A stretch of DNA of 64,000 nt, from contig NZ_RAPE01000003.1 of NCBI RefSeq assembly GCF_003651245.1, positions 1 through 64,000 on the forward strand, read 5' to 3'. A program made the position numbers and the translations under genes. Of the stretch, positions 27,463-35,365 are shown piece after piece. How positions within the stretch are numbered: position 1 is the stretch's first letter; the number at the start of each line of letters is the position of its first letter. This DNA comes from Roseovarius spongiae. GTDB lineage: Bacteria > Pseudomonadota > Alphaproteobacteria > Rhodobacterales > Rhodobacteraceae. The notes beneath the pieces are model-generated. The model did no database searches. It was given only the letters and a program-made list of their open reading frames with translations, and was not told the DNA's origin.

Positions 27463-28988
27463 AGGCTCTCCAGAAAGGCGATCAGCGCGGCGCGGTCCCC
27501 GGGCGGCATGTCGATCACCGCATCGCGGGCGCGCTTGGCTTCGCCGCCATGCCACAGGATCGCCTCGAGCAGCGAGCGCGCGCGCCCGTCATGCAGGAAA
27601 AAGGTATGTCCGCTGACCTGTTTCGTCAAACCGATCCCCCAGAGCGGCGCGGTGCGCCATTCGCGCCCTGTCGCGCGCGCCTCGGGGCGGTGATCGGCCA
27701 ACCCCTCGCCCATGTCGTGCAAGAGCATGTCGGTATAGGGCCAGATCAATTGAAAGCTCTGCTCGGGCTGGTCCCTCAGCCGGTGAGTGACGAAGCTGGG
27801 ATTATGGCAGGCGGCGCAGCCGGTCTGGTGAAACACCTGCTTGCCGCGCAGCACCTGCGGCGCTCCCGTTTCGCGCCGCGCCGGCACGCCGAGGTTGCGG
27901 CTGTAGAAGGTCACGAGGTCGAGCCCTTCCTGATCGATCTCGTAGACGCGCGCGTCGCCGTCGCCATGCGGCGCGTGCTGGCAGGCGTCCTGGATGGTCG
28001 TGCATTCCCCGAACGGGTCAGCGAAGAGCGGGTTGGAAATGCCGATATCGCCGGCGAAGGCGCCCGCCGCCTGCTCGTGCACCGTGGACACGCCAGCCTT
28101 GAGACCGAACCGGCCGAGCATGACCTGATCGAACTCCGCCGACCAGACGAGGTTCGCGCGCCCCGATACGCCGTCGCCGTCGGCGTCGTCCGGATCGGCG
28201 AGCGCGAGGATATCCGTCGCCGGGATCGCCTCGAGCAGACCGAGGCCGATCATCTGCGGCGCGACGCGCGGACTCAGCATCGCCTGCGGGTGCAGCGGGC
28301 CGTAGCCGAGATCGGCGGCGCGGTAGGTCGGCGCGCGCAAGTGCGCGACTTCGCCACCCGAAAGCGCGATCTCCTCTTCCGCGTAGGTTACATCGAGCCG
28401 GTATTCCGCCGGGATGCCGGGCAGCGCATAATCCTGCAACTGCGTGCCGTAGATCGGGTCGGGCGCGGTGCCGAGGTAATCCTCGATCCCTTCTACGCCT
28501 GCCGCCTCGTCCGGGATCGAGATGCGGAGGAACATCGACACCGCGTCGTCATCCGGCCCCTCAGGCGGGTGGCCGCGCCCGTCCTTCAGGTGGCACCGCT
28601 GGCACGAGCGCGCGTTGTAAAGCGGCCCGAGCCCGTCCGACGCCAGCGTCGAGGACGGGGAAGACACCCAGACCTTGCGGAAAAGCCCGTTGCCCATCTT
28701 GAACTTCAGCTCGTCCTCGAACGAGACGTTTCCCGAGGGCAGCGAGAACGCATCGGCATCCTTGCGCGCGCGCACCGTCGCGGCGCCGGCTGACATGTCC
28801 TCGAACGGCTGGGGGGCGTCGAAACTCCGGGGTGGGGCGGTGACATTTGCGATGCGCGCCGCCTCGGCCTTGGTGCGCGGCACGATCTGAAGATGCGGCT
28901 CGTCCAGCGGGCCGGCGAGCGCGGCAGAGGCGATCCCCCCTGCCGCGGCGAGGATGAGGCTACTCCGCCTCGTCCATCTTGGAGGCAT
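27459..28988 (-). CDS. Di-heme oxidoreductase (DUF1111 / thiol oxidoreductase-like)
   Basis: 509 residues with two c-type heme motifs, CQRCH (129-133) and CAACH (391-395), the second followed by [11 protein letters not shown] signal peptide with an RR pair ([19 protein letters not shown]) starts at the ATG at 28988, overlapping the end of bfr by 29 nt; the longer frame to 29069 would lie inside bfr and is unlikely. [18 protein letters not shown] and [10 protein letters not shown] match the DUF1111 family. Periplasmic. Co-occurrence with imelysins suggests electron transfer coupled to iron acquisition, an inference from context. Confidence 0.9.
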   Translation of the reverse strand: MPPRWTRRSSLILAAAGGIASAALAGPLDEPHLQIVPRTKAEAARIANVTAPPRSFDAPQPFEDMSAGAATVRARKDADAFSLPSGNVSFEDELKFKMGNGLFRKVWVSSPSSTLASDGLGPLYNARSCQRCHLKDGRGHPPEGPDDDAVSMFLRISIPDEAAGVEGIEDYLGTAPDPIYGTQLQDYALPGIPAEYRLDVTYAEEEIALSGGEVAHLRAPTYRAADLGYGPLHPQAMLSPRVAPQMIGLGLLEAIPATDILALADPDDADGDGVSGRANLVWSAEFDQVMLGRFGLKAGVSTVHEQAAGAFAGDIGISNPLFADPFGECTTIQDACQHAPHGDGDARVYEIDQEGLDLVTFYSRNLGVPARRETGAPQVLRGKQVFHQTGCAACHNPSFVTHRLRDQPEQSFQLIWPYTDMLLHDMGEGLADHRPEARATGREWRTAPLWGIGLTKQVSGHTFFLHDGRARSLLEAILWHGGEAKRARDAVIDMPPGDRAALIAFLESL

Positions 28989-29445
28989 TGAGCTGGGCAT
29001 ATTTCTCTTCGCCAAGTTTCTCCACCAGGTCGAGCTGCGTTTCGAGGAAATCGATATGTCCCTCCTCATCGGCCATCAACTCCTCGAAGAGGTTCTTGCT
29101 CACGAAGTCGCCGACGCTTTCGCAATGCTTGCGCGCCTCGGCATAAAGTTCGCGCGCCTCGTGCTCGGCGGCGAGATCGCAGTCGAGCGTCTCCTTCGGA
29201 GTCTCGCCAATGCGCAGCGGGTCGAGCTTTTGCAGGTTCGGATGCCCCCCGAGGAAAAGGATGCGCGCGATCAGCTTGTCGGCATGGTGCATCTCCTCGA
29301 TGCTTTCCTCGCGGCTCTTGGCGGCCATGTGGCCAAGGCCCCAATCCTCTTGCAGACGGTAGTGCAGCCAATACTGGCTTACCGCCGTCAGTTCGCTGCG
29401 AAGTGCGCTGTTCAGATATTCGATGACTTTGCCGTCGCCCTGCAT
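28960..29445 (-). CDS. bfr: Bacterioferritin
   Basis: 161 residues. Every ferroxidase ligand is present at the canonical numbering: Glu18, Glu51, His54, Glu94, Glu127 and His130. The heme-binding Met52 (IEEMHHADK) is intact. It therefore oxidises and stores iron as a heme-bearing 24-mer. The N-terminal [20 protein letters not shown] is typical. Its 5' end overlaps bfd by 34 nt and its 3' end overlaps the di-heme gene by 29 nt. Confidence 0.96.
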   Translation of the reverse strand: MQGDGKVIEYLNSALRSELTAVSQYWLHYRLQEDWGLGHMAAKSREESIEEMHHADKLIARILFLGGHPNLQKLDPLRIGETPKETLDCDLAAEHEARELYAEARKHCESVGDFVSKNLFEELMADEEGHIDFLETQLDLVEKLGEEKYAQLNASKMDEAE

Positions 29446-29687
29446 GTCGAGGTCTCCTGTTCTGGTCCGGGCCCGAGGCCGCGAAGTGTCATGGGAACCT
29501 CCATGTTATCGTTTCGACGCATGGTTGCCAGAAAAAGCGGCATACAGCCACCGCATTCCGCCGACTTCCCGAGCGCGCGATACACCTTGTTCGGCGTGAT
29601 CAACGCCTTGTCATCGGCGGCGCGCATCCAGTCGATCGCCGCATCGATTTCGCGGTCGGTTATACCCGTGCAGTGGCAGACGATCAT
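29412..29687 (-). CDS. bfd: Bacterioferritin-associated [2Fe-2S] ferredoxin
   Basis: 91 residues. The BFD-like [2Fe-2S] site is visible as CHC (residues 4-6) and CGGC (about 45-48), with the family start [18 protein letters not shown]. It donates electrons to bacterioferritin to release iron. It has a ~30-residue tail beyond the usual ~60-residue domain; that tail is encoded over the bfr start and leader region, so it may be incidental extension. Placed immediately upstream of bfr. Confidence 0.92.
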   Translation of the reverse strand: MIVCHCTGITDREIDAAIDWMRAADDKALITPNKVYRALGKSAECGGCMPLFLATMRRNDNMEVPMTLRGLGPGPEQETSTCRATAKSSNI

Positions 29688-29723
29688 GGCGCACCCTTCG
29701 AATGCGTGGACATTGACGCGGCC

Positions 29724-30986
29724 TTACTGAAAGACGGCGCCGGGGTTATCGAGGCTGTCGGAACCCTCGAAGGCGATCCGGTCGCCGCCGAGCGTGCTCA
29801 CCACGCGCTCGATCGTGCGGGTTTGATCGATCAGCGCGTCAACCCCGCCCATGATGAGAGCCTCTCCGCCGGCGTCGCCGCGCGCGAGCATCTGGTCATA
29901 GGCGAAACCGGCCTCGGCCGCAGTCTTGATCCGGGCCAGCGCGAACATCGTGTGCGCCAGCTTCGCGCGCATCTCGTCGTCGAGCGCCGGGTCCGTCTCG
30001 GCCACGAGGTCCGACAGCGACGGGCCGGAAATGAGCGTGCCGTCGCGGCGCACGTATTCGCCGAGATAGGTATTCTGCACGCCCAGCCCGTCGTAATAGT
30101 GGCTGTTATGGGTGTTGTCGGAAAAGCAGTCATGCTCTTCCTCGGGGTCGTTGAGCATCAGGCCAAGGCGCATCCGCTCGCCCGCCTGTTCGCCATAGGA
30201 AAGCGAGCCCATGCCGGTCAGCATCATGGCGATTCCGGCGTCCGGGTTTTCCGTCACCGCGGCGCGGGCGGCGCCTCCCTCGGCCCATTGCGCGGCCATC
30301 CATTCGAGATCCGACACCAGCAGATCGGCAGCCGCCGCGAGGTATTCGCCGCGGCGGTCGCAATTGTCATGCGTGCAGGCGTCTCCCTTGGCGTAATCGG
30401 TCCAGGGCCTCTCACCCGCGCCGGACTGCGTGCCGCTGAGGTCCTGGCCCCAGAGCAGGAATTCGATCGCGTGATAGCCGGTGGCGACGTTGGCCTCGAT
30501 CCCGTCGGCCTCGTGCAGCGTGTCCGAAAGCAGTTCGGGCGTGATCTCGCTCGCGTCGATCTCCTGTCCCGACAGGGTGAAATGCGGGTTCGCCACGACG
30601 TTGAGCGCGGCGAGGTCGTTCTCGACGCTGGCGCCGCCATAGGCGGCGTCGACATAGTCGATCAGCCCCTCGTCGAGCGGCCAGGCGTTCACCTTGCCTT
30701 CCCAGTCGTCGACGATCGGGTTGCCGAAGCGGTAAACCTCGGTCTGCTGATAGGGCACGCGCGCCTCGATCCATGCGGCGCGCGCGTGCTGCAACGCCTC
30801 GGCCGAGGGCGATGCGATCAGCGCGTCCACCTTGTCGGCCAGGTTGCGCGCGGCGATCAGGCTGTCCTCGTACTTGGCGGCGGCGATATCGGCGTAGGAA
30901 TCGACGACCTCCGCCCGCTCAACCGCCATCAGCGGGGTGGCGGACAGGGCGGCGAGCGCGGTGGTGAGCAGGAAATTGCGTGTCAT
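29724..30986 (-). CDS. Imelysin family iron-regulated protein (IrpA-like)
   Basis: 420 residues with a Sec signal peptide (FLLTTALAALSATPLMA). The imelysin GxHxxE motif is intact as GYHAIE (170-175), followed by FLLWGQD. Two-repeat helical architecture, with a second block near TYLGEYVRRDGTLISGPSLSDLV. Predicted periplasmic or surface protein taking part in iron acquisition. It lies 45 bases after hemP and 36 bases before bfd, within the iron-handling series. Confidence 0.9.
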   Translation of the reverse strand: MTRNFLLTTALAALSATPLMAVERAEVVDSYADIAAAKYEDSLIAARNLADKVDALIASPSAEALQHARAAWIEARVPYQQTEVYRFGNPIVDDWEGKVNAWPLDEGLIDYVDAAYGGASVENDLAALNVVANPHFTLSGQEIDASEITPELLSDTLHEADGIEANVATGYHAIEFLLWGQDLSGTQSGAGERPWTDYAKGDACTHDNCDRRGEYLAAAADLLVSDLEWMAAQWAEGGAARAAVTENPDAGIAMMLTGMGSLSYGEQAGERMRLGLMLNDPEEEHDCFSDNTHNSHYYDGLGVQNTYLGEYVRRDGTLISGPSLSDLVAETDPALDDEMRAKLAHTMFALARIKTAAEAGFAYDQMLARGDAGGEALIMGGVDALIDQTRTIERVVSTLGGDRIAFEGSDSLDNPGAVFQ

Positions 30987-31031
30987 TCGGTCATGTCCTT
31001 CGCTGGTGTCCGGTATGCGGTCGCGCGGCCC

Positions 31032-31199
31032 TCATTTCGTCAGGATCAGCTTGCCCGCGCGGGTGATCCGCAGGGTATAGACCTGATCCTCAAGCACGAT
31101 CCGCGCGCGATCCGCACCCGACAGGAGGTCGCGCGCGTCGAATGTCGGCGCATCGTCCGCCGGGGCCGATGTCGTCGGCGGACGGGAATGAACGCTCAT
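31032..31199 (-). CDS. hemP: Hemin uptake protein HemP
   Basis: 55 residues. The C-terminal half (ARDLLSGADRARIVLEDQV followed by YTLRITRAGKLILTK) is the HemP domain, with the typical ending KLILTK. The start ATG at 31199 overlaps the stop of the upstream small ORF (ATGA). HemP is required for heme/iron uptake gene expression in several bacteria and marks this as an iron-responsive operon. Confidence 0.88.
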   Translation of the reverse strand: MSVHSRPPTTSAPADDAPTFDARDLLSGADRARIVLEDQVYTLRITRAGKLILTK

Positions 31200-31363
31200 G
31201 CGTCGCGCTCGTTCAGTGCGGCGGTGCGGTCGATGATCCATTCGGCGTCGCGGCAATCGCTGACGAGCGCGGCCTGCAGGACCTCGGTCCTGTCAAGCCG
31301 GGCGAATGCCGGGGCGTCCGGTCTGAGGGCCGGTCTGTCCGGGGTCTGCCATGTCTGGTGCAT
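31196..31363 (-). CDS. Small conserved-looking protein upstream of hemP
   Basis: 55 residues from MHQTWQTPDRPALRPDAPAF. Not recognised. It contains two Trp and one Cys (SDCRDAEWIIDRTAALNE) and a predicted amphipathic C-terminal helix. Reality is supported by the 4-nt ATGA overlap with hemP and by its position as the first gene after the putative promoter. No signal peptide. Confidence 0.6.
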   Translation of the reverse strand: MHQTWQTPDRPALRPDAPAFARLDRTEVLQAALVSDCRDAEWIIDRTAALNERDA

Positions 31364-31434
31364 CTGAAAGTCCTCATGTCTGCATCCGTCGGGCTTCCCC
31401 GAATCCCGGTTCGGGGTGGCTGGACCACGGCGCA

Positions 31435-31463
31435 AAACTGAGTCATTCTCTCGGATATGTCAA
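31435..31463 (-). promoter_or_regulatory. Possible promoter of the iron operon
   Basis: On the minus strand a perfect TTGACA (31463-31458) is followed 17 bases later by a poor -10 (CAGTTT, 31440-31435). A TCGGATAT direct repeat flanks the -35 at 31451-31458 and 31478-31485. An iron regulator is expected here but I cannot assign a box with confidence. Confidence 0.3.
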
Positions 31464-31501
31464 TCCGATTGTTTTAGTCGGATATACGCGACGCCGCCAT
31501 T

Positions 31502-32542
31502 TCACCCCTGCCGGCGGGCCGCCCCGTCCGCAGAAGCGGGCGGCGCTTGCGGGGCGAAGGGCACATGCCTGCCCCGCCCCGCGGCCTTGGCCGCGTAGAG
31601 GGCCGCATCCGCATCCTCGAGCATGCGTGCAAGCGTCGGGCGGGCGTAATCACAGCTCAGGACCGAGCCGGCGCTGGCCGAGATGCGGCACAATTCCTCA
31701 CCGTAGCGAATCGGCTGTTCCAGCCGCGCGATCAGCCGGGTCGCGATATCATGCATCCGCCCCGGATCGGTCAGCCGGGCGAAGACGAGCACGAATTCGT
31801 CGCCCCCGACGCGGGCGATCATATCCTCGGCGCGGGTTTCCTCGATCATGATCGCGGCCACCTCGCGCAGTACATGGTCGCCCGCCGCGTGGCCCATCGT
31901 GTCGTTGACCGCCTTGAAAAAATCGAGATCGAGCTGCATCAGCGCGAAATCCTGCTTCCTCTCGAGCAGCCGTTCCAGCAGGTAATCGGCGGCGCGTCGG
32001 TTCCTGAGCCCGGTCAGCGCGTCGGTATAGGCCTTTTCCTCGGCGGCGATCATCGCGCCCTGGAGCCGCAGGTTCAGCGTGCGGGACGCCTCCATCGCGG
32101 CGGTCTTGGCCTCGACGAGGTAGAGCATCTCGATCGCGAGGTCAGTGGCCGCGAAATCGGTGCTGGTCAGCGCGAAATCGCGCACCGCGTCGACGACCGA
32201 GATGCCGAACGACAGGTTGACGATCGCCCCGCCCGCCGGCTGGATCGGCCCGTCCTCGGGCAGCGGCGCGAGAACGCCCTTGAGGTCGCAGCGCGGCCCG
32301 CCACGCAGGATCAGGTGCAGCTTTTGCCCGCCACGGGCGCGCAATGCCTTCATGGAACTGTCGCAGCGGGGGCGCTTCATCTCGAACAGTTCAGTGAACC
32401 GCGCCCAGGGCGCGATGCCACCGGGGCACAGCTTGTGCAGCGTCGGCCCGGCATGCACGATATGACCGGTCGCGTCGATCAGCGCATGCATCGGACACAA
32501 CGTATCTAGCACCGCGGCCAGCGGGTGCGCGGCATTCGGCAT
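31502..32542 (-). CDS. Diguanylate cyclase with N-terminal HNOBA-like domain
   Basis: 346 residues. Residues 1-170 resemble the HNOBA (H-NOX-associated, PAS-like) domain of soluble guanylate cyclases: MHALIDATGHIVHAGPTL, WARFTELFEMKRP, LKGVLAPL, and a connecting helix DLAIEMLYLVEAKTAAMEA. Residues 172-335 form a GGDEF domain with YTDALTGLRNRRAAD, an intact active site GGDEF (246-250), and an inhibitory RxxD site (RAED, 237-240) five residues before it. It should therefore make c-di-GMP with product feedback. The ATG follows the H-NOX-like gene stop with no intervening base, so the two are almost certainly partners. Confidence 0.85.
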   Translation of the reverse strand: MPNAAHPLAAVLDTLCPMHALIDATGHIVHAGPTLHKLCPGGIAPWARFTELFEMKRPRCDSSMKALRARGGQKLHLILRGGPRCDLKGVLAPLPEDGPIQPAGGAIVNLSFGISVVDAVRDFALTSTDFAATDLAIEMLYLVEAKTAAMEASRTLNLRLQGAMIAAEEKAYTDALTGLRNRRAADYLLERLLERKQDFALMQLDLDFFKAVNDTMGHAAGDHVLREVAAIMIEETRAEDMIARVGGDEFVLVFARLTDPGRMHDIATRLIARLEQPIRYGEELCRISASAGSVLSCDYARPTLARMLEDADAALYAAKAAGRGRHVPFAPQAPPASADGAARRQG

Positions 32543-33130
32543 CTATCCCGCCCTCGCGCCCAGATCGAACTCCCGCCCGCTGGCGTGCGCCATGCTGAGC
32601 AGGCGGATCCCGATGAGCTCCACGCCGCCACGCGCTCCCTTGTGGTCGAGCAGGACCAGCGCGCCGTAATCATCCGCCATCGCCCGCAGCAGCCCGACCG
32701 CGACATGTCCGAACCCGGCGCGCCGGAACCGGCAGGTCAGGGTAAAGCTGTCATTGGCGTGTTCGCGCAGTTCCAGCTGCGGCAACTCGAGGTCGGAGAC
32801 CGCGAGACGGGCGCGCGCCTGGAGGTCGTCCAGCGAATGCAGAAAGTCGCCGAACGTGGCGCCGCCGAAGCGCAGCAATCGGCGAAGCGCCTCCACGTTC
32901 GGGTGAGACACCAGATAGGTGCCGATATCCTCGAGGATTTCGGCGGTCGGACGTTCGAGAACCTCCTGCGCGGCCGCGAGCAGGTCGAAGGTGACCGCCT
33001 CTTCATAGGTCAGCATCGCCTCGAACTCGGATTGTTCGACCCCGGCGCGACCAATGATGCGCCGCCAGCTGTCGCGTCCGTAGGTGTCGCGAACGAACCG
33101 CTCGATGGCGCGGTTGATGAGCCCGTGCAT
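32543..33130 (-). CDS. H-NOX-like (HNOB) protein lacking the heme-ligand His
   Basis: 195 residues from MHGLINRAIERFV, the characteristic H-NOX start. Aligning by eye to known H-NOX proteins, the proximal heme His (102-105 in relatives) falls on Gln104 in FLHSLDDLQARARL. The propionate-binding YxSxR motif reads C133-x-F135-x-R137, so only the Arg remains; the spacing matches the standard numbering with a constant offset of two. Pro117 is retained. The fold is probably preserved but canonical heme/NO binding is doubtful. It directly precedes the HNOBA-GGDEF cyclase. The ATG at 33160 is a less likely start. Confidence 0.8.
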   Translation of the reverse strand: MHGLINRAIERFVRDTYGRDSWRRIIGRAGVEQSEFEAMLTYEEAVTFDLLAAAQEVLERPTAEILEDIGTYLVSHPNVEALRRLLRFGGATFGDFLHSLDDLQARARLAVSDLELPQLELREHANDSFTLTCRFRRAGFGHVAVGLLRAMADDYGALVLLDHKGARGGVELIGIRLLSMAHASGREFDLGARAG

Positions 33131-33200
33131 GGCGTCCTCCGCATCAGATACGCGCACCATGCCAGCCGAGGCTTAATTTTCCCTCAATATCCGCTGGCCG

Positions 33201-34955
33201 TCAGTCCTGCGGCACGAGGCGCAAGCCCCCCACTTCCAGCGCATTGCGCGTGTAGGGCGTGATCGCGAAACGGCCCTCGCGCAGATCCGTGATCGTCGAC
33301 GGCGCCACCTTCGGCAGCCCGCCTTCGCCCGCCGCGGTGACGCTCCCGCGCGCGGCGAGAACGCCGTCGCGCAATTCGAAGGCCATGACTCGCATGCGGT
33401 CCGGCGCCACCTCGAAAAAGCCGATCGCCTGCCGGTTCGCGCGCAGCGGATCGAAATCCGCGACGAACAGCACGCAGGCCGGATAGCCCCCCGGAACCCG
33501 GCGCTGACATGCCTCATGGATCAGGCCGCGGTCATTCATCCTCAGGCGCCCGAACGCGCCCGGCGGCAGCGTCGTTCCCGCGGGGAGGACCGGCACCACC
33601 TGGTCGAGCGGCGCGAAATCGCCCTTCGCCTTGCGGTGATCGTAATCCCATCTCGTCTCCGCGCGCCGCGCCGCCGCGACCGCCTCGCGCACCGCGTCAC
33701 TGTCTTCGCGTTCGGCAAGGGCCAGCACCCGCTCCAGCCCGCGCTTCCCGGCGCGGCCCCAGTCTTGCGCCATCTCGTAAAGCGCCAGTTGCCGCAAAGG
33801 CGCGCCCGCTTCGGCGCGGGCGACCTGGCTTGCGGCCGACAGGCGCTCGGCGTTGAGCGCCGGGGTGAGCCAGAGCGCGGCGACCGCGATCGTAGCCAGC
33901 GCCATCCAGCGGTTCATCGCGCGCACCCGCCCGGTCCAGTCGTCGCGCAACGGGATCGACGCCGCATAGGCAAGCGCATAGACCGCGACGATCAGCGCCC
34001 CGACCAGCGCCGCGACCCGGTCCGGCGTCAGCCCGTATTGCGCAATCCGCAGCCAAACCGCGTAGACCGACAGCACCGCGGGCACGCTGACCAGCAGCGT
34101 CAGCGCCTTCGTCGCGCCGAGCATCAGCCAGCCCTCGACCGCCCGCGCGTCCTCGCGGTGAACGCCGGTGGTCACCAGCGTGATCGCCGCCAGGCTGACC
34201 GCGGCCAACGTCGCTGCCGCCGACAACCCGCCGAACAGCCCCGAAAGCCCGCGCACCGGCAGCGCGAGGATGAAGATCGCCAGCACCACGAACACGACCG
34301 GTATGAGCACGCGCAGCAACTGGATGATGAGGAAGGGCGAAACGTAGTCGTCGAGTTCCAGAACGATGGCGAGCCCGACGCCGAAGGCCAGTCCGCTCAG
34401 CAGGTAGGGCACGACATCGACCGAAAGCAGCCAGTCGATCGCCCCGATCCCGACCAACTGCAACAGCGCGTCCGAAAGCGTGACGACCCCCCAGACAACC
34501 CCGACGAACAGCACCGCCGCCGCGTAGCGCACGACTATCTCCCAGGCGGTGTCGAACAGGAGGGCGTAGCGCCGCCAGCCGCCCCGCTCGATCAGCCCGG
34601 CGGCGATGAACGGCGTCGCGATCATCAGGATGCAGGCGAAGGCCAAGACGTGGTGAGGAATCTCGAGAAACCGCTCTGTCGCGTCAAACCGCAGGCTTGC
34701 CCAGAGCAGCAGCAGCGTGGCGCAAAGGCTCAGCAAGGCCGAGGCCGCCGCGGCCTGCATCAGCCGCACAGGCCCCGCAAGCGCAAGCAGGACGCCGAAG
34801 AACGCCACGCCGCCGGCCACGAGGAACAGCGCCAGCCGCGCGTTGGCGACCACCTCCGGGATCACCTCGAACAGCGCCCAGAGCGCAAGCCCCGCGATCG
34901 CGCCGATCAGGGCCAGGCTGCCGCGCAGCCCCATGGCGTCGCCCCGTTCATTCAT
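33201..34955 (-). CDS. DUF4153 domain-containing membrane protein
   Basis: 584 residues. The N-terminal ~390 residues contain about ten hydrophobic segments (for example LALIGAIAGLALWALFEV, ALFLVAGGVAFFGVLLALAG, VIPVVFVVLAIFILAL), the DUF4153 region. The C-terminal ~190 residues are soluble with RMNDRGLIHEACQRRVPGG and DFDPLRANRQAIGFFEV. Function unknown. No functional partner beside it; it lies behind the H-NOX-like/GGDEF pair, in the same direction. Confidence 0.8.
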   Translation of the reverse strand: MNERGDAMGLRGSLALIGAIAGLALWALFEVIPEVVANARLALFLVAGGVAFFGVLLALAGPVRLMQAAAASALLSLCATLLLLWASLRFDATERFLEIPHHVLAFACILMIATPFIAAGLIERGGWRRYALLFDTAWEIVVRYAAAVLFVGVVWGVVTLSDALLQLVGIGAIDWLLSVDVVPYLLSGLAFGVGLAIVLELDDYVSPFLIIQLLRVLIPVVFVVLAIFILALPVRGLSGLFGGLSAAATLAAVSLAAITLVTTGVHREDARAVEGWLMLGATKALTLLVSVPAVLSVYAVWLRIAQYGLTPDRVAALVGALIVAVYALAYAASIPLRDDWTGRVRAMNRWMALATIAVAALWLTPALNAERLSAASQVARAEAGAPLRQLALYEMAQDWGRAGKRGLERVLALAEREDSDAVREAVAAARRAETRWDYDHRKAKGDFAPLDQVVPVLPAGTTLPPGAFGRLRMNDRGLIHEACQRRVPGGYPACVLFVADFDPLRANRQAIGFFEVAPDRMRVMAFELRDGVLAARGSVTAAGEGGLPKVAPSTITDLREGRFAITPYTRNALEVGGLRLVPQD

Positions 34956-35092
34956 CCTGGCTCTCCTCGTGGCCGTTTCGCGCAGTTTACGGCATGGGTT
35001 GAGCGGTTGAAACCGGCGCGTTCGCGTGGGGCGGATCGCGGCGACGGGTCCGGGGCTTGCCGCCGCGCCTGCGCGTTGCTAGATGTGCGGTA

Positions 35093-35181
35093 TCCGTTGG
35101 GGTGCTCTCGATCCGGGGGCTGAGAGGCCGATGCGCCAACCCACCGAACCTGATCCGGGCAATGCCGGCGGAGGGAACGGA
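35093..35181 (+). promoter_or_regulatory. TPP riboswitch (THI element)
   Basis: All conserved blocks are present: GGGGTGC at the start of P2, GGCTGAGA in the pyrimidine-sensing loop, ACCC, GAACCTGATC, the GGGCAATGCC segment and GGAGGGA. P1 is closed by TCCGTT (35093-35098) pairing with AACGGA (35176-35181). It binds thiamine pyrophosphate and in Gram-negatives usually blocks translation or transcription of the downstream gene. A GC-rich hairpin at 35186-35209 just after P1 could be part of the expression platform. Confidence 0.95.
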
Positions 35182-35248
35182 GCATGCAGGCCGCACCGCG
35201 CGGCCCTGCGCATTCCACCCATCGCCGCCGCCCTTAACGGAGACGACG

Positions 35249-35365
35249 ATGCGCGTGAGCACATGCCATATCCGCCGCACCGCACCCCGCCGCGCAGCTT
35301 CGCCCGCCGGGACGCGCGACCGTCGTCCCACCCCTTCACGCCAACTTTCGGGAGACGTCCGATGA
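35249..35365 (+). CDS. Candidate 38-residue leader ORF between riboswitch and thiY
   Basis: ATG at 35249 preceded by GGAG six bases upstream. It encodes a basic, Arg-rich peptide (starts MRVSTCHIRRTAPRRAA) whose TGA overlaps the thiY ATG as ATGA, the arrangement used throughout this window for coupled genes. It may be a translated leader that couples ribosome loading to thiY, or a chance frame. No homologue recognised. Confidence 0.35.
   Translation: MRVSTCHIRRTAPRRAASPAGTRDRRPTPSRQLSGDVR

Noticed and set aside
27459..29069. Longer start for the di-heme oxidoreductase
   Set aside because: Would extend 110 bases into bfr with no signal-peptide logic; the ATG at 28988 begins a proper exported leader.
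31436..31456. RirA-like iron box TGA-N9-TCA before the iron operon
   Set aside because: The best match ends TCG rather than TCA and is not symmetric; too weak to call.
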